A DNA stretch of 64,000 nucleotides, from contig NZ_AEPF01000058.1 of the NCBI RefSeq assembly GCF_000193735.1, forward strand, positions 1 to 64,000. Direction: 5' to 3'. The notes below the pieces were generated by a model that did not search any database, had not been told where the DNA came from, and saw only the letters and a program-made list of their open reading frames with translations. Positions 48,646 through 58,049 of the stretch are shown here, piece after piece (the first letter of the stretch is position 1; each line of letters begins with the position of its first letter). This stretch comes from Neisseria sicca 4320 (GTDB taxonomy: Bacteria > Pseudomonadota > Gammaproteobacteria > Burkholderiales > Neisseriaceae). The position numbers and the translations under genes are program-made.

Positions 48646-48692
48646 AAGGTCGTCTGAAAAGCTTAGGCAGGATAGGTTTTCAGACGACCTTT
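48646..48692. terminator. Uptake-sequence hairpin after hemH
   Basis: AAGGTCGTCTGAAAA and TTTTCAGACGACCTTTATT about 18 bases apart, 31 bases after the stop. Confidence 0.7.
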
Positions 48693-48753
48693 ATTGTATG
48701 ATTGCCCTATTCCTTTAAAACAAAAACATCCCGACCATCTGCAAGGACAAACC

Positions 48754-49152
48754 ATGAAAACCATCCACATCCTGACACTTGCCGCACTCTCCTGCTTTTC
48801 CGCCTCAACCTTCGCCTCCGATGCCGCACAGATGGCGCAAGGGCAGAAAATTTACGAAACCAACTGCGCCGCCTGCCACGGTAAAAAAGGTGAAGGCAGA
48901 GGCGCAATGTTTCCTCCCCTGTTCCGTTCCGACTACATCATGAAAAAACCGCAGGTACTGTTGAACAGCATGCTCAAAGGCATCAACGGCCCGATCAAGG
49001 TTAACGGCAAACCGTACAACGGCTTCATGCCCGCAACAGCCATCAACGAAGCGGACGTAGCAGCAGTTTCGACCTACATCATGAATGCATTTGATAACGG
49101 CGGCGGCACCATCACCGAAAAAGATGTGAAAGCAGCAAAAGGCAAAAAATAA
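48754..49152 (+). CDS. Periplasmic c-type cytochrome
   Basis: 132 residues from the ATG at 48754. A Sec signal peptide (MKTIHILTLAALSCFSASTFA, cleavage after TFA) is followed by a single-haem cytochrome c domain. The haem motif CAACH is at about 38-42, and the likely axial Met is in NGFMPA (about 91). Probably carries electrons between bc1 and a terminal oxidase or nitrite reductase, or serves as an electron-transfer partner in the periplasm. AAGGACAAACC precedes the start. Exact partner unknown. Confidence 0.85.
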   Translation: MKTIHILTLAALSCFSASTFASDAAQMAQGQKIYETNCAACHGKKGEGRGAMFPPLFRSDYIMKKPQVLLNSMLKGINGPIKVNGKPYNGFMPATAINEADVAAVSTYIMNAFDNGGGTITEKDVKAAKGKK

Positions 49153-49167
49153 CCGCCCCCGCACTCA

Positions 49168-49203
49168 AGAGGTCGTCTGAAACCATGCTTTCAGACGACC
49201 TCT
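49168..49203. terminator. Uptake-sequence hairpin after the cytochrome gene
   Basis: AGAGGTCGTCTGAAA and TTTCAGACGACCTCT with a short loop, 16 bases after the stop. Confidence 0.8.
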
Positions 49204-49284
49204 GTTATAATCGTTCCGCTTCGCAATAAATGACTTCCCGATTCCGCCGCCCGAAGGACGGTGTTCCGACCATTAAGGATTTAG

Positions 49285-50190
49285 ATGAATATGTTTACCC
49301 AAGCAGCCCAAGAATTGACCACCGTCCGCGACATCCTGCGTTTCGCCGTCAGCCGTTTAAACGATGCCGGTTTGTTTTTCGGGCACGGCTCGGACAACGC
49401 ACACGACGAAGCCGCCTACCTGATCCTGCATACCCTCAACCTGCCCTTGGACACGTTGGAGCCTTACCTCGACGCCAAGCTGCTGCAAAGCGAGAAAGAA
49501 GAAGTGTTGGCAGTGCTGGAACGCCGCGCAGTCGAACACATCCCCGCCGCCTACCTTACCCATCAGGCATGGCAAGGCGATTTCGATTTTTATGTTGACG
49601 AACGCGTCATCGTACCGCGCTCGTTTATTTACGAGCTGCTCGGCTACAACCTTACCCCTTGGATAGAACACCCCGAATTGGTTCACCGCGCATTGGATTT
49701 GTGTACCGGTAGCGGCTGCCTCGCCATTCAAATGGCACACCACTACCCCGCCGCTGAAATTGACGCCGTCGATTTGAGTTTGGATGCGCTGGAAGTAGCC
49801 GCCATCAACGTTGAAGATTATGGTTTGGAAGAGCGCATCAACCTGATTCACACCGACTTGTTCGAAGGATTGGAAGGCACATACGACCTGATTGTTTCCA
49901 ACCCGCCCTACGTCGATGCCGAATCGGTCGATATGCTGCCCGACGAATACCTGCACGAACCCGAACTCGCCTTGGGCAGCGGAGAAGACGGTTTGGACGC
50001 CACCCGCCAAATCCTGCTGCACGCCGCCAAATACCTGAATCCCAAAGGCGTACTGTTGGTCGAAATCGGACACAACCGCGACGTATTGGAAGCCGCCTAT
50101 CCCGAGCTGCCGTTCACTTGGCTGGAAACCAGCGGCGGCGACGGATTCGTATTCTTACTGACCCGCGAGCAGCTATTGGGCGAATACTAA
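49285..50190 (+). CDS. prmB: Ribosomal protein L3 glutamine methyltransferase, PrmB
   Basis: 301 residues. SAM-dependent methyltransferase of the HemK/PrmC type. The PrmB (YfcB) N-terminus is LTTVRDILRFAVSRLNDAGL, then FFGHGSDNAHDEA. The SAM motif DLCTGSGCLAIQMA is near 147 and the catalytic SNPPYV near 208. The N-terminal sequence separates it from PrmC, which modifies release factors. It methylates Gln of ribosomal protein L3. A poor ribosome site and two close ATGs (49285, 49291) leave the exact start slightly open. Confidence 0.93.
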   Translation: MNMFTQAAQELTTVRDILRFAVSRLNDAGLFFGHGSDNAHDEAAYLILHTLNLPLDTLEPYLDAKLLQSEKEEVLAVLERRAVEHIPAAYLTHQAWQGDFDFYVDERVIVPRSFIYELLGYNLTPWIEHPELVHRALDLCTGSGCLAIQMAHHYPAAEIDAVDLSLDALEVAAINVEDYGLEERINLIHTDLFEGLEGTYDLIVSNPPYVDAESVDMLPDEYLHEPELALGSGEDGLDATRQILLHAAKYLNPKGVLLVEIGHNRDVLEAAYPELPFTWLETSGGDGFVFLLTREQLLGEY

Positions 50191-50217
50191 CCCGTTCTTT
50201 TTCAAGCAGCATTGATA

Positions 50218-50256
50218 TAAAAAGGTCGTCTGAAAACTTTCAGACGACCTTTTTTT
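50218..50256. terminator. Uptake-sequence hairpin at the convergent prmB/ybdD junction
   Basis: AAAAGGTCGTCTGAAAA and TTTCAGACGACCTTTTTTT; T-run on the plus side, so a good terminator for prmB and usable for the opposite gene. Confidence 0.85.
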
Positions 50257-50271
50257 CAACCGTTCAAGCGA

Positions 50272-50466
50272 TTAGCAACATCTTCCGCCGTTTGCACCGC
50301 AGCGGCGTTTGCGACAGTAGTCTTGAAATTGCAGCTCGGTCATGACAGGGGCGTTGGGATTATGTTTGCGTTGTTGTGCAACGTAGTTTTCATAATCGGG
50401 CACGCCTGCCATGAGGTTGGCGGTAAGTTTGGCGGTTTTCCACCAAGCGGCGAGTTTACGCTTCAC
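50272..50466 (-). CDS. YbdD/YjiX-family small protein (DUF466)
   Basis: 64 residues: MKRKLAAWWKTAKLTANLMA, GVPDYENYVAQQRKHNP and a Cys-containing C-terminus (YCRKRRCGANGGRCC). This matches the small cytoplasmic protein found next to cstA/btsT genes, where it is needed for pyruvate transport by the CstA partner. Its start overlaps the cstA stop by 11 bases, so the two are translationally coupled. Confidence 0.88.
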   Translation of the reverse strand: MKRKLAAWWKTAKLTANLMAGVPDYENYVAQQRKHNPNAPVMTELQFQDYCRKRRCGANGGRCC

Positions 50467-52537
50467 TTTGTGCCTCCGGTTGTTTGCCGTCGCGGTACAC
50501 CGCCGGAATTTCTTTAGCGGTCGGCCAACCGACTTTGCGTGCTTTCATAGCGGTACGCACGCCGTAGATGGCAACGACGACGACGACGGAGAGGAACAAT
50601 GCGGTCAGACCGGCATTGATCTGGTCGTTGAAGATGATTTGCGACATTTCGCCGATATCTTTAGCGGGCGCGAGGACTTCGTTTTTAGCCAATGCGTCGC
50701 TGTATTTGCCGGCATGGGCAAGGAAGCTGACGCGCGGGTCGCTGTGGAACAGTTTTTGCAGACCGGCGTAGCAGGTTACAAACAGTACGCCGACGGCAGG
50801 AACGAGTGCCACCCAGACATAACGGTCGCGTTTCATCTTAATCAACACAACGGCACACATAATCAAGGCTACGCCTGCCAGCATTTGGTTGGCGATGCCG
50901 AACAAAGGCCAGAGCGAGTTGATGCCGCCCAACGGGTCGGTCACGCCGGTGTAGAGGAAGTAGCCCCACAATGCCACGGCGAAGAAGGTCGCAATCAGGT
51001 TGGCAGGGATGGAGTCGGTGTTGCCGAAAGGTTTGTAGAAGATACTGCCCAAGTCTTGAATCATGAAACGTGCGACGCGTGTACCGGCATCGACGGCGGT
51101 CAGGATGAACAAGGCTTCAAACAACAGGGCAAAGTGATACCAGAATGCCATCATGGCTTCGCCCGGAATCAGGCGGCTCATGATGTGTGCCATACCAACT
51201 GCGAGGGTAGGCGCACCGCCCGCGCGGGAAAGGATGGTGTTTTCGCCGACTTCCTTAGCGGTATGCAACAGGGTTGCGGCATCGACAGGGAATTGCAGCT
51301 TGGTGGTAATCACTTCGGCGGCGGTATTGGCATCTGTACCGATCAGGGCGGCGGGGCTGTTCATGGCGAAGTACACGCCGGGATCAAGCGATGCGGCAGC
51401 GGCAAGCGCCATAATGGCCACGAAACTTTCCATCAACATACCGCCGTAACCGATCATGCGGACGTGGGTTTCGTTTTCGAGCATTTTCGGCGTGGTACCG
51501 GAAGAAATCAGCGCGTGGAAGCCTGAAACCGCACCACAAGCGATGGTGATGAAGAGGAATGGGAACAATGCGCCTGAGAATACCGGGCCGGAACCGTCGA
51601 TAAAGTGTGTCACAGCAGGCATTTGCAGCGCAGGGCTGACGATGAGGATGCCGATGGCGAGTGCGACAATCGTACCGATTTTCAGGAAGGTAGAGAGATA
51701 GTCGCGCGGAGTCAGCAGCAGCCATACCGGCAATACTGATGCCACGAAGCCGTAAATCATAATCGCCCAAGTGAGCTGGATGCCGTCAAGGTCAAACCAG
51801 TGACCGATGGAGCTGTGCGCCACATTGTCGCCGTAAATGACCGCCAGCATCAGTAGGATAAAGCCGACGATGGAAATCTCGCCGATTTTGCCCGGACGGA
51901 TATAACGGGTGTAGATACCCATAAACAGCGCAATCGGCATGGTGGCGGCAATCGTAAACGTACCCCAAGGGCTGTGAACCAGTGCTTTCACCACAATCAG
52001 CGCCAACACCGCCATGATGATGACCATAATCATCAAAATGCCGATGGACGCGATCACGCCGGGTACAGTGCCGAGTTCTTGTTTTACGATATCGCCCAAA
52101 GACTTACCGTCGCGGCGCATGGAGACGAACAAGACCATCATGTCTTGTACCGCGCCGGCAAACACTACGCCGAAGATAATCCACAGCGTACCCGGCAGAT
52201 AACCCATTTGCGCAGCCAGTACGGGACCAACCAAGGGGCCTGCGCCCGCAATCGCGGCAAAGTGGTGTCCGAACAATACGCCTTTGTGTGTCGGCACATA
52301 GTCCAAACCGTCATTGTGCCGTTCGGCGGGCGTGAGGCGGTTCGGATCAAGCTGCATCACATATTTGGCGATGTAGAGACTGTAAAAACGGTAGGCGATG
52401 CAGTACACCGATACGGCGGCGGTGACCATCCATACCGCACTGACCTGCTCGCCCCGACTGAGAGCCAGAGTGGTAAAGGACGCTACGCCGACCAAAACCA
52501 CAATGCCCCAAATGAGGAACGTTTTGAGCGATTTCAT
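50456..52537 (-). CDS. cstA: CstA-family carbon starvation transporter
   Basis: 693 residues, strongly hydrophobic with roughly 16-18 membrane helices. Family motifs: FGHHFAAIAGAGPLVGPVLA near residue 90, MVLFVSMRRDGKSLG, GFHALISSGTTPKML near 350 and the large C-terminal region. CstA and BtsT proteins import pyruvate and possibly peptides across the inner membrane. Coupled to the small YbdD-like gene. Normal length. Confidence 0.94.
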   Translation of the reverse strand: MKSLKTFLIWGIVVLVGVASFTTLALSRGEQVSAVWMVTAAVSVYCIAYRFYSLYIAKYVMQLDPNRLTPAERHNDGLDYVPTHKGVLFGHHFAAIAGAGPLVGPVLAAQMGYLPGTLWIIFGVVFAGAVQDMMVLFVSMRRDGKSLGDIVKQELGTVPGVIASIGILMIMVIIMAVLALIVVKALVHSPWGTFTIAATMPIALFMGIYTRYIRPGKIGEISIVGFILLMLAVIYGDNVAHSSIGHWFDLDGIQLTWAIMIYGFVASVLPVWLLLTPRDYLSTFLKIGTIVALAIGILIVSPALQMPAVTHFIDGSGPVFSGALFPFLFITIACGAVSGFHALISSGTTPKMLENETHVRMIGYGGMLMESFVAIMALAAAASLDPGVYFAMNSPAALIGTDANTAAEVITTKLQFPVDAATLLHTAKEVGENTILSRAGGAPTLAVGMAHIMSRLIPGEAMMAFWYHFALLFEALFILTAVDAGTRVARFMIQDLGSIFYKPFGNTDSIPANLIATFFAVALWGYFLYTGVTDPLGGINSLWPLFGIANQMLAGVALIMCAVVLIKMKRDRYVWVALVPAVGVLFVTCYAGLQKLFHSDPRVSFLAHAGKYSDALAKNEVLAPAKDIGEMSQIIFNDQINAGLTALFLSVVVVVAIYGVRTAMKARKVGWPTAKEIPAVYRDGKQPEAQSEA

Positions 52538-52968
52538 TGTTTAATCCTTAAAATACAAGAGGGAGAATGTTCGGGTTCTTATTGTTGCGGAGGGACAAAC
52601 TGCATCCCGAAGCATTTATGGAAGAAAAAAATGAAGCGATGATGGTGCGGGAACCCTGGCTTGAAATAATTAATAAACAAGGGAACTAAAGTCCTAGAAT
52701 GTTAACTATTATCAAGCCTAGCGTAAGGTTAACACAATCCGATAACGTGCGGGCTAGATTTAACTCAAATAATCGTCATTCATTACGATGTTACCGTGCA
52801 TTTCTTGACAAATTCTTTACAAATACTATAAAGCCACACTACCCGCTTGCATACGTTTAAAAGGATAACGCCATTCCAATCCAATCAGTCCCATAAATAA
52901 AAAGGTCGTCTGAAAACCTGTTTTCAGACGACCTCTATCTTTTTTAAAACTCAATAATCTGCTTCAAA
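52538..52968. other. Gap between the adh and cstA genes
   Basis: No gene recognised. It contains the AT-rich upstream region of cstA, with an unpaired CG-containing stretch near 52640, and the uptake-sequence hairpin at 52899-52934 that ends the leftward alcohol dehydrogenase gene. Confidence 0.6.
52899..52934. terminator. Uptake-sequence hairpin after the alcohol dehydrogenase gene
   Basis: AAAAGGTCGTCTGAAAACC and TTTTCAGACGACCTC with a tiny loop, 35 bases beyond the stop. Confidence 0.75.
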
Positions 52969-54009
52969 TCAATCCGCTTCCAAAACCACTTTCATGGCTT
53001 GGTTTTCAGCGGCGTGTTTGAACACGTCGTAGGCTTTTTCCAATTCGCTGAATTTGAAACGGTGGGTCAGCATTTTGGTGTAATCGACGGAGCTGCTGGA
53101 AATTGCCTTCATCAGCATTTCGGTGGTATTGGCGTTTACCAAGCCGGTTGTGATGGCGAGGTTTTTAATCCAGAGTTTTTCCAGTTTGAAATCAACGGAT
53201 TGACCGTGTACACCGACAACGGCGATATGACCGCCCGGTTTGACGATGTCTTGGCACATATTCCATGTGGCGGGGATACCGACGGCTTCAATGGCGCAGT
53301 CCACGCCGTCTTCGCCGACGATGGCAAAGACTTGTTTGGAGACGTCGCCTGAAGTGGGGCTGATTGTATGGGTCGCGCCCAATTCTTTCGCCAGTTTCAA
53401 ACGGTTTTCGTCCATATCGCAAACGATAATGGCGGCGGGGCTGTACAGTTGGGCGGTCAACAGGGCGGACATACCGACAGGGCCTGCGCCTGCGATGAAT
53501 ACGGTGTCGCCGGGTTTGACATCGCCGTATTGCACGCCGATTTCGTGGGCGGTCGGCAAGGCATCGCTCAACAGCAGGGCGACTTCTTCATTGACGTTGT
53601 CGGGCAGCGGAACAAGGCTATTGTCGGCATAAGGCGTGCGGACGTATTCGGCTTGCGTGCCGTCGATCATGTAGCCCAAAATCCAGCCGCCGTTACGGCA
53701 GTGTGAATAGAGTTGGATTTTGCAGTTGTCGCAAGTACAGCATTTGCTGACGCATGAAATAATGACTTTATCACCGACTTTGACGTTTTTTACAGCCTCG
53801 CCGACTTCTTCTACAATACCGATGCCTTCATGGCCGAGAATACGGCCGTCGGCAACTTCGGGGTTTTTGCCTTTCCAAATGCCCAAGTCGGTACCGCAAA
53901 TCGTGGTTTTGACGATTTTCACCACTGCGTCGGTCGGATCGATAATCTGCGGACGGGGTTTTTCTTCAAAACGGATGTCGTTTGCGCCGTGATAAACCAT
54001 TGCTTTCAT
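52969..54009 (-). CDS. Zinc-dependent alcohol dehydrogenase
   Basis: 346-residue medium-chain dehydrogenase. Catalytic zinc ligands Cys38 (TTICGTD) and His60-Glu61 (LGHEGIG); structural zinc Cys90, Cys93, Cys96 and Cys104 (CCTCDNCKIQLYSHC). NAD-binding motif GAGPVGM near 178. Oxidises or reduces short alcohols/aldehydes; substrate not readable from sequence. Acetaldehyde from the phenol pathway is one candidate, but the gene is 26 kb away. A Zur-type palindrome lies about 108 bases upstream, in the gap shared with mutY. Confidence 0.9.
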   Translation of the reverse strand: MKAMVYHGANDIRFEEKPRPQIIDPTDAVVKIVKTTICGTDLGIWKGKNPEVADGRILGHEGIGIVEEVGEAVKNVKVGDKVIISCVSKCCTCDNCKIQLYSHCRNGGWILGYMIDGTQAEYVRTPYADNSLVPLPDNVNEEVALLLSDALPTAHEIGVQYGDVKPGDTVFIAGAGPVGMSALLTAQLYSPAAIIVCDMDENRLKLAKELGATHTISPTSGDVSKQVFAIVGEDGVDCAIEAVGIPATWNMCQDIVKPGGHIAVVGVHGQSVDFKLEKLWIKNLAITTGLVNANTTEMLMKAISSSSVDYTKMLTHRFKFSELEKAYDVFKHAAENQAMKVVLEAD

Positions 54010-54117
54010 GCTGATACTCCTTGCTTGTTGATAAATAATTTCAATACCGCAATAAAGTCTCTTTATATGAGTTATATACCCCTACAAAAAATAAGTCAAT
54101 AAGAATTATTTTCACGA

Positions 54118-54132
54118 TGTTATACCATAACA
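54118..54132. promoter_or_regulatory. Second Zur-type operator, adh/mutY gap
   Basis: TGTTATACCATAACA, flanked by A and T, a palindrome with three central bases that fits TGTTATDNHATAACA exactly. It lies in the divergent region of a zinc alcohol dehydrogenase and mutY. From its position it could repress or activate either gene. Confidence 0.7.
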
Positions 54133-54170
54133 TACTGTTTTAAATATAAATAAACCCCCGATTGATATTA

Positions 54171-55250
54171 ATGAACACACCCATCCCCTTCTCCGAACGG
54201 CTCATCCGCTGGCAAAAACAACACGGTCGCCACCACCTGCCTTGGCAAGTGCAAAGCCCTTATTGCGTCTGGCTTTCCGAAATCATGCTCCAGCAGACGC
54301 AGGTCGCCACCGTTTTAGACTACTATCCGCGTTTCTTGGAAAAATTCCCGACCGTACAAACGCTTGCCGCCGCGCCGCAAGACGAAGTGTTGTCGCTGTG
54401 GGCGGGTTTGGGCTATTACAGCCGCGCGCGCAATCTGCACAAAGCCGCGCGACAAGTCGTCGAAGAATTCGGCGGCACGTTTCCATCCGAACGCAAAGAC
54501 TTGGAAACCCTCTGCGGTGTAGGCAGAAGCACCGCCGCCGCCATTTGCGCCTTCGCCTTCAACCGCCGCGAAACCATTTTGGACGGCAACGTCAAACGCG
54601 TACTCTGCCGCGTGTTCGCCCGCGACGGCAATCCGCAGGACAAAAAATTTGAAAACTCGCTCTGGACGCTTGCCGAAAGCCTGCTGCCGTCTGAAAACTC
54701 CGATATGCCCGCCTACACACAAGGCTTGATGGATTTGGGCGCGACCGTGTGCAAACGGACAAAACCCCTGTGCCATCAATGTCCGATGGCAGACATCTGC
54801 GAAGCAAAAAAGCAAAACCGCATTGCCGAGCTGCCGCGCAAAAAAACCGCCCCCGAAGTACAAACCCTGCCGCTTTATTGGCTGATTGTCCGCGACCAAG
54901 ACGGTGCAATCTTGCTGGAAAAACGCCCTGCCAAAGGCATTTGGGGCGGGCTGTATTGTGTACCGTGTTTTGAAAAATTGGACGAAGCATACACTTTCGC
55001 CGAGAAGCTCGACATTGTTTCAGAGTGCGCAGCCTCTCCGTGGGACGACCTTTCCGAGCAACCCGCCCTCACCCACCGCCTGACGCATCGTTTATTGATG
55101 ATTACGCCGTTGGAAGCGCAAACCAGCTCGTCTGAAAATACGGCCTTGCCGCCAAACTGCCTTTGGGTTAAACCCGAAAATTTGGCGGATTACGGTTTAC
55201 CCAAACCGCTGGCGGATTATTTGAAACAACGGCAGCAGGCATTGTTTTGA
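54171..55250 (+). CDS. mutY: A/G-specific adenine DNA glycosylase, MutY
   Basis: About 359 residues from the ATG at 54171. Removes adenine paired with 8-oxoguanine. The helix-hairpin-helix GPD motif has ETLCGVGRSTAAAICAFAF, and the catalytic Glu lies in WLSEIMLQQTQV. The 4Fe-4S cluster Cys residues follow (CKRTKPLCHQCPMADIC, spacing 6-2-5), then a C-terminal NUDIX-like 8-oxoG recognition domain (about 230-355). A TTG three codons upstream is in frame but less likely. Confidence 0.95.
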   Translation: MNTPIPFSERLIRWQKQHGRHHLPWQVQSPYCVWLSEIMLQQTQVATVLDYYPRFLEKFPTVQTLAAAPQDEVLSLWAGLGYYSRARNLHKAARQVVEEFGGTFPSERKDLETLCGVGRSTAAAICAFAFNRRETILDGNVKRVLCRVFARDGNPQDKKFENSLWTLAESLLPSENSDMPAYTQGLMDLGATVCKRTKPLCHQCPMADICEAKKQNRIAELPRKKTAPEVQTLPLYWLIVRDQDGAILLEKRPAKGIWGGLYCVPCFEKLDEAYTFAEKLDIVSECAASPWDDLSEQPALTHRLTHRLLMITPLEAQTSSSENTALPPNCLWVKPENLADYGLPKPLADYLKQRQQALF

Positions 55251-55328
55251 AAATGCTTGAAAATCAAACAGGCAGCATCCAACTCTAAAACACAATAAAC
55301 ATATCCGTACGCCCCCATCAGGAATCCC

Positions 55329-56798
55329 ATGCACACCCTTCCCCTGCTTACCCAACAATTCGCCGAACTCTCGCCGTTTTTCTATTCCCGCGTTTCCCCT
55401 GAGCCGCTGACCGCGCCCTACTGGGTCACCTTCAACACCGATTTGGCGGCAGAGTTAAATCTGGATACAGATTTTCAGACGACCTCCATCCTTGCCTACC
55501 TCAGCGGCAACGCGCCGCAATACGCACCCGCTCCTATTGCCAGTGTTTACAGCGGCCATCAGTTCGGCGTTTATACCCCGCGCCTCGGCGACGGGCGCGC
55601 GCTCCTGATTGGCGATTCCGTCGATACCGCAGGGCAACGCCAAGAGTGGCAACTCAAAGGTGCAGGCAAAACACCCTATTCCCGCTTTGCCGACGGGCGC
55701 GCCGTCTTGCGCTCCTCCATCCGCGAATACCTCTGTTCCGAAGCCATGCACGGTCTCGGCATCCCCACAACCCGCGCCCTCGCCCTGTGCGGCAGCAACG
55801 ATCCCGTTTATCGGGAAACCGTCGAAACTGCCGCCGTCCTAACCCGCATCGCCCCGAGCTTTCTGCGTTTCGGCCATTTCGAATACTTCTATTACACCGG
55901 CCGCGAAGCCGAAATCCAGCAACTTGCCGACTACCTCATCCGGCATTACTACCCCGACTGCCAAGATGCCGACAATCCCTACGCCGCCCTGTTGGCACAA
56001 ATCCGCAACCGCACCGCCGATACTGTCGCCGCATGGCAAAGCGTCGGCTTCTGCCACGGCGTGATGAATACCGACAACATGTCCGCACTGGGGCTGACCA
56101 TAGACTACGGCCCCTTCGGTTTCCTCGACGACTACGACCGCCGCCACATCTGCAACCACTCCGACACCCAAGGCCGCTACGCCTACAATGCCCAGCCCTT
56201 CGTCGCCCATTGGAATTTCGCCGCCCTCGCTTCCTGCTTCGACGCCCTCGCCCCACACGACACCCTCGAACAGCTCATCGACGGCTGGACAGAAGTTTTT
56301 CAGACGACCTATTTAGAAAAAATGCGCTGCAAACTCGGTTTGCAGCAAGCAGACCAAAGAGACGACGAAAGCCTTATCGCCGACCTCTTCGCCGCCTTGC
56401 AAGACCAAAAAACCGACTTCACCCTGTTTTTCAGAAACCTGTCCGAAGTCAGCAATACGCACGGCGAATCCCTCCCGCCCAAACTCGAACAAACCTTCAA
56501 AAACGGCGTTCCGCCCGCCTTCATCCGCTGGCTCGGACGCTACCGCCAACGCCTGCGCGCCGAAAACAGCGATCCCGCCGAACGCGCAATACGCATGAAC
56601 CGAACAAATCCGCTCTACATCCTGCGCAACTACCTTGCCGAACAAGCCATCGCCCAAGCCCGAAACGGCGACTACCGCGAAATCGAACGCCTGCGCAGCT
56701 GCCTCGCCCGTCCCTTTGATGAACAGGCAGAATTCGCCGACCTTGCCGAACCGCCGCCCGAAGGCAGCATTCCGGTTTGCGTCAGTTGCTCAAGTTGA
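55329..56798 (+). CDS. selO: Protein adenylyltransferase SelO (YdiU)
   Basis: 489-residue pseudokinase-fold enzyme that transfers AMP from ATP to Ser/Thr/Tyr of target proteins during redox stress. Family motifs: YSGHQFGVYTPRLGDGRA (about 76-93), LKGAGKTPYSRFADGRAVLR, RSSIREYLCSEAMHGLGIPT, CHGVMNTDNMSALGLTIDYG with the active-site Asn/Asp, and DDYDRRHICNHSD. Bacterial SelO lacks the selenocysteine and ends in a Cys-containing tail; here it ends VCVSCSS. Two uptake-sequence copies lie inside the gene. Confidence 0.95.
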   Translation: MHTLPLLTQQFAELSPFFYSRVSPEPLTAPYWVTFNTDLAAELNLDTDFQTTSILAYLSGNAPQYAPAPIASVYSGHQFGVYTPRLGDGRALLIGDSVDTAGQRQEWQLKGAGKTPYSRFADGRAVLRSSIREYLCSEAMHGLGIPTTRALALCGSNDPVYRETVETAAVLTRIAPSFLRFGHFEYFYYTGREAEIQQLADYLIRHYYPDCQDADNPYAALLAQIRNRTADTVAAWQSVGFCHGVMNTDNMSALGLTIDYGPFGFLDDYDRRHICNHSDTQGRYAYNAQPFVAHWNFAALASCFDALAPHDTLEQLIDGWTEVFQTTYLEKMRCKLGLQQADQRDDESLIADLFAALQDQKTDFTLFFRNLSEVSNTHGESLPPKLEQTFKNGVPPAFIRWLGRYRQRLRAENSDPAERAIRMNRTNPLYILRNYLAEQAIAQARNGDYREIERLRSCLARPFDEQAEFADLAEPPPEGSIPVCVSCSS

Positions 56799-56859
56799 AT
56801 AAGGTTTCCCACAAGGCAAAGGCGACATCGCCCTATTCGGTCTGTAAGCCCTAAAAACT

Positions 56860-56903
56860 AAAAGGTCGTCTGAAAACCCAAATCGGTTTTCAGACGACCT
56901 TTT
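56860..56903. terminator. Uptake-sequence hairpin at the convergent selO/ABC permease junction
   Basis: AAAAGGTCGTCTGAAAACC and GGTTTTCAGACGACCTTTT with an 8-base loop; serves both genes. Confidence 0.85.
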
Positions 56904-56942
56904 GACATTACCCTAGCCGAAAACAATCGGCTTATTCGGAAA

Positions 56943-57689
56943 TCAACGATGCTGCGGGTTGTAACGGTTTTCCAAGCGCAGGAACACCCAGCCCAAGAAA
57001 GTCGTCATCATGAGATAAATCAGCGCGACGGTATAGAGCGGTTCTTCATAAACAGAATAGCGACCGCTAATCGTACTTTGCACATAAGCCAGCTCCGCCA
57101 CAGCGATGACGGATAAGAGCGAACTGTCTTTCAAAAGCGTAATAAATTCGCTGGCAAGCGGCGGCAGCATACGGCGCAACGCCTGCGGAAGAATCACATA
57201 GCGCATCGCCTGCGGATAAGTCAGACCCAGCGAACGCGCTGCTTCCATCTGACCGCGGTCGATGGACTGGATGCCCGCGCGGAAAATCTCGCAGATATAC
57301 GCGCCGGAGTTGGCAATCAAGGCAAGCGAACCGGCAATCAGCGCGCCGTAAGAACGTCGGATGTCCACCGCCTGATCGCCGTTAATCAGCAAACCATCGG
57401 TAGGATGGACGAAAAATGGGAACCAGACGTAAGACCAAATCACAATCTGCACAAACAGCGGCGTACCACGGAACAGCGTTACATACAGCAACGAAACCTT
57501 ACGCAAAACCCAAGCCAGCGCGCGCATGGGCGCACCCGCCTTTTCCAGATGAATCAAGCGCGCCAGCGCGAGCAGCAGACCCAATACGGAGCCGCCCGCC
57601 GTCGCCACTACGGTCAAACCCAGCGTCGTCAGCGCGCCGTAGAAAAACATCCAGCGGTATTCGTAAATAATGTCAAACCGAAAATCCAT
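56943..57689 (-). CDS. Polar amino acid ABC transporter permease
   Basis: 248 residues with about five hydrophobic helices (about 16-42, 78-100 interrupted, 112-130, 185-205, 222-240). The HisM/GlnP-type cytoplasmic loop EAARSLGLTYPQAMRYVILP lies near 150-169, where it contacts the ATPase. Probably for glutamine, glutamate, cystine or a basic amino acid. No solute-binding or ATPase gene is adjacent in the window, so the partners are encoded elsewhere, or the set is split. Confidence 0.88.
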   Translation of the reverse strand: MDFRFDIIYEYRWMFFYGALTTLGLTVVATAGGSVLGLLLALARLIHLEKAGAPMRALAWVLRKVSLLYVTLFRGTPLFVQIVIWSYVWFPFFVHPTDGLLINGDQAVDIRRSYGALIAGSLALIANSGAYICEIFRAGIQSIDRGQMEAARSLGLTYPQAMRYVILPQALRRMLPPLASEFITLLKDSSLLSVIAVAELAYVQSTISGRYSVYEEPLYTVALIYLMMTTFLGWVFLRLENRYNPQHR

Positions 57690-58049
57690 ACTCGTCCGCC
57701 TGTCTAAAACTCTGGGAAACGGATTGCGGCAGCCGCCCGATTCCCGAACATTGGAAAAATGAAACTCGATATTTTACAAGAAAATACATTATTTGAATGC
57801 CTTTTTGTTAAATTAATCGGGTTGCCGTCCGTTTTTTTACATTTCCCCATCCGTAGTGTTTATCCGCTTATTGCCACTCGAAAACCCGTTTTCCTCTGAA
57901 AAAACAACGCAAAACAATCCCGATATGCCGCCGCAAAATTGACCGCCCCGACAAAAAGGCGGATAATCCGCCCATCCTTAAAACACCGTTTCAGACGACC
58001 TTTTCCCGTGATTTAAAAGGTCGTCTGAAACCTTTTATAAAGCACGAAC
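57690..58049. other. Divergent gap between ABC permease and U32 family genes
   Basis: No gene seen. It carries the leader of the permease gene and, at 57990-58031, an inverted uptake-sequence pair just before the U32 start. The stretch CAAAATTGACC... to 57970 shows nothing I recognise. Confidence 0.6.
57990..58031. repeat. Uptake-sequence pair upstream of the U32 gene
   Basis: TTTCAGACGACCTTTT and AAAAGGTCGTCTGAAA around 9-10 bases; the neighbouring genes diverge, so it lies in the leader of the rightward gene rather than behind a gene. Confidence 0.65.

Noticed and set aside
50411..51526. 371-codon open frame opposite cstA
   Set aside because: Shadow on the antisense strand of a clear membrane transporter gene; His/Cys-rich composition is an artefact of reading the complement.
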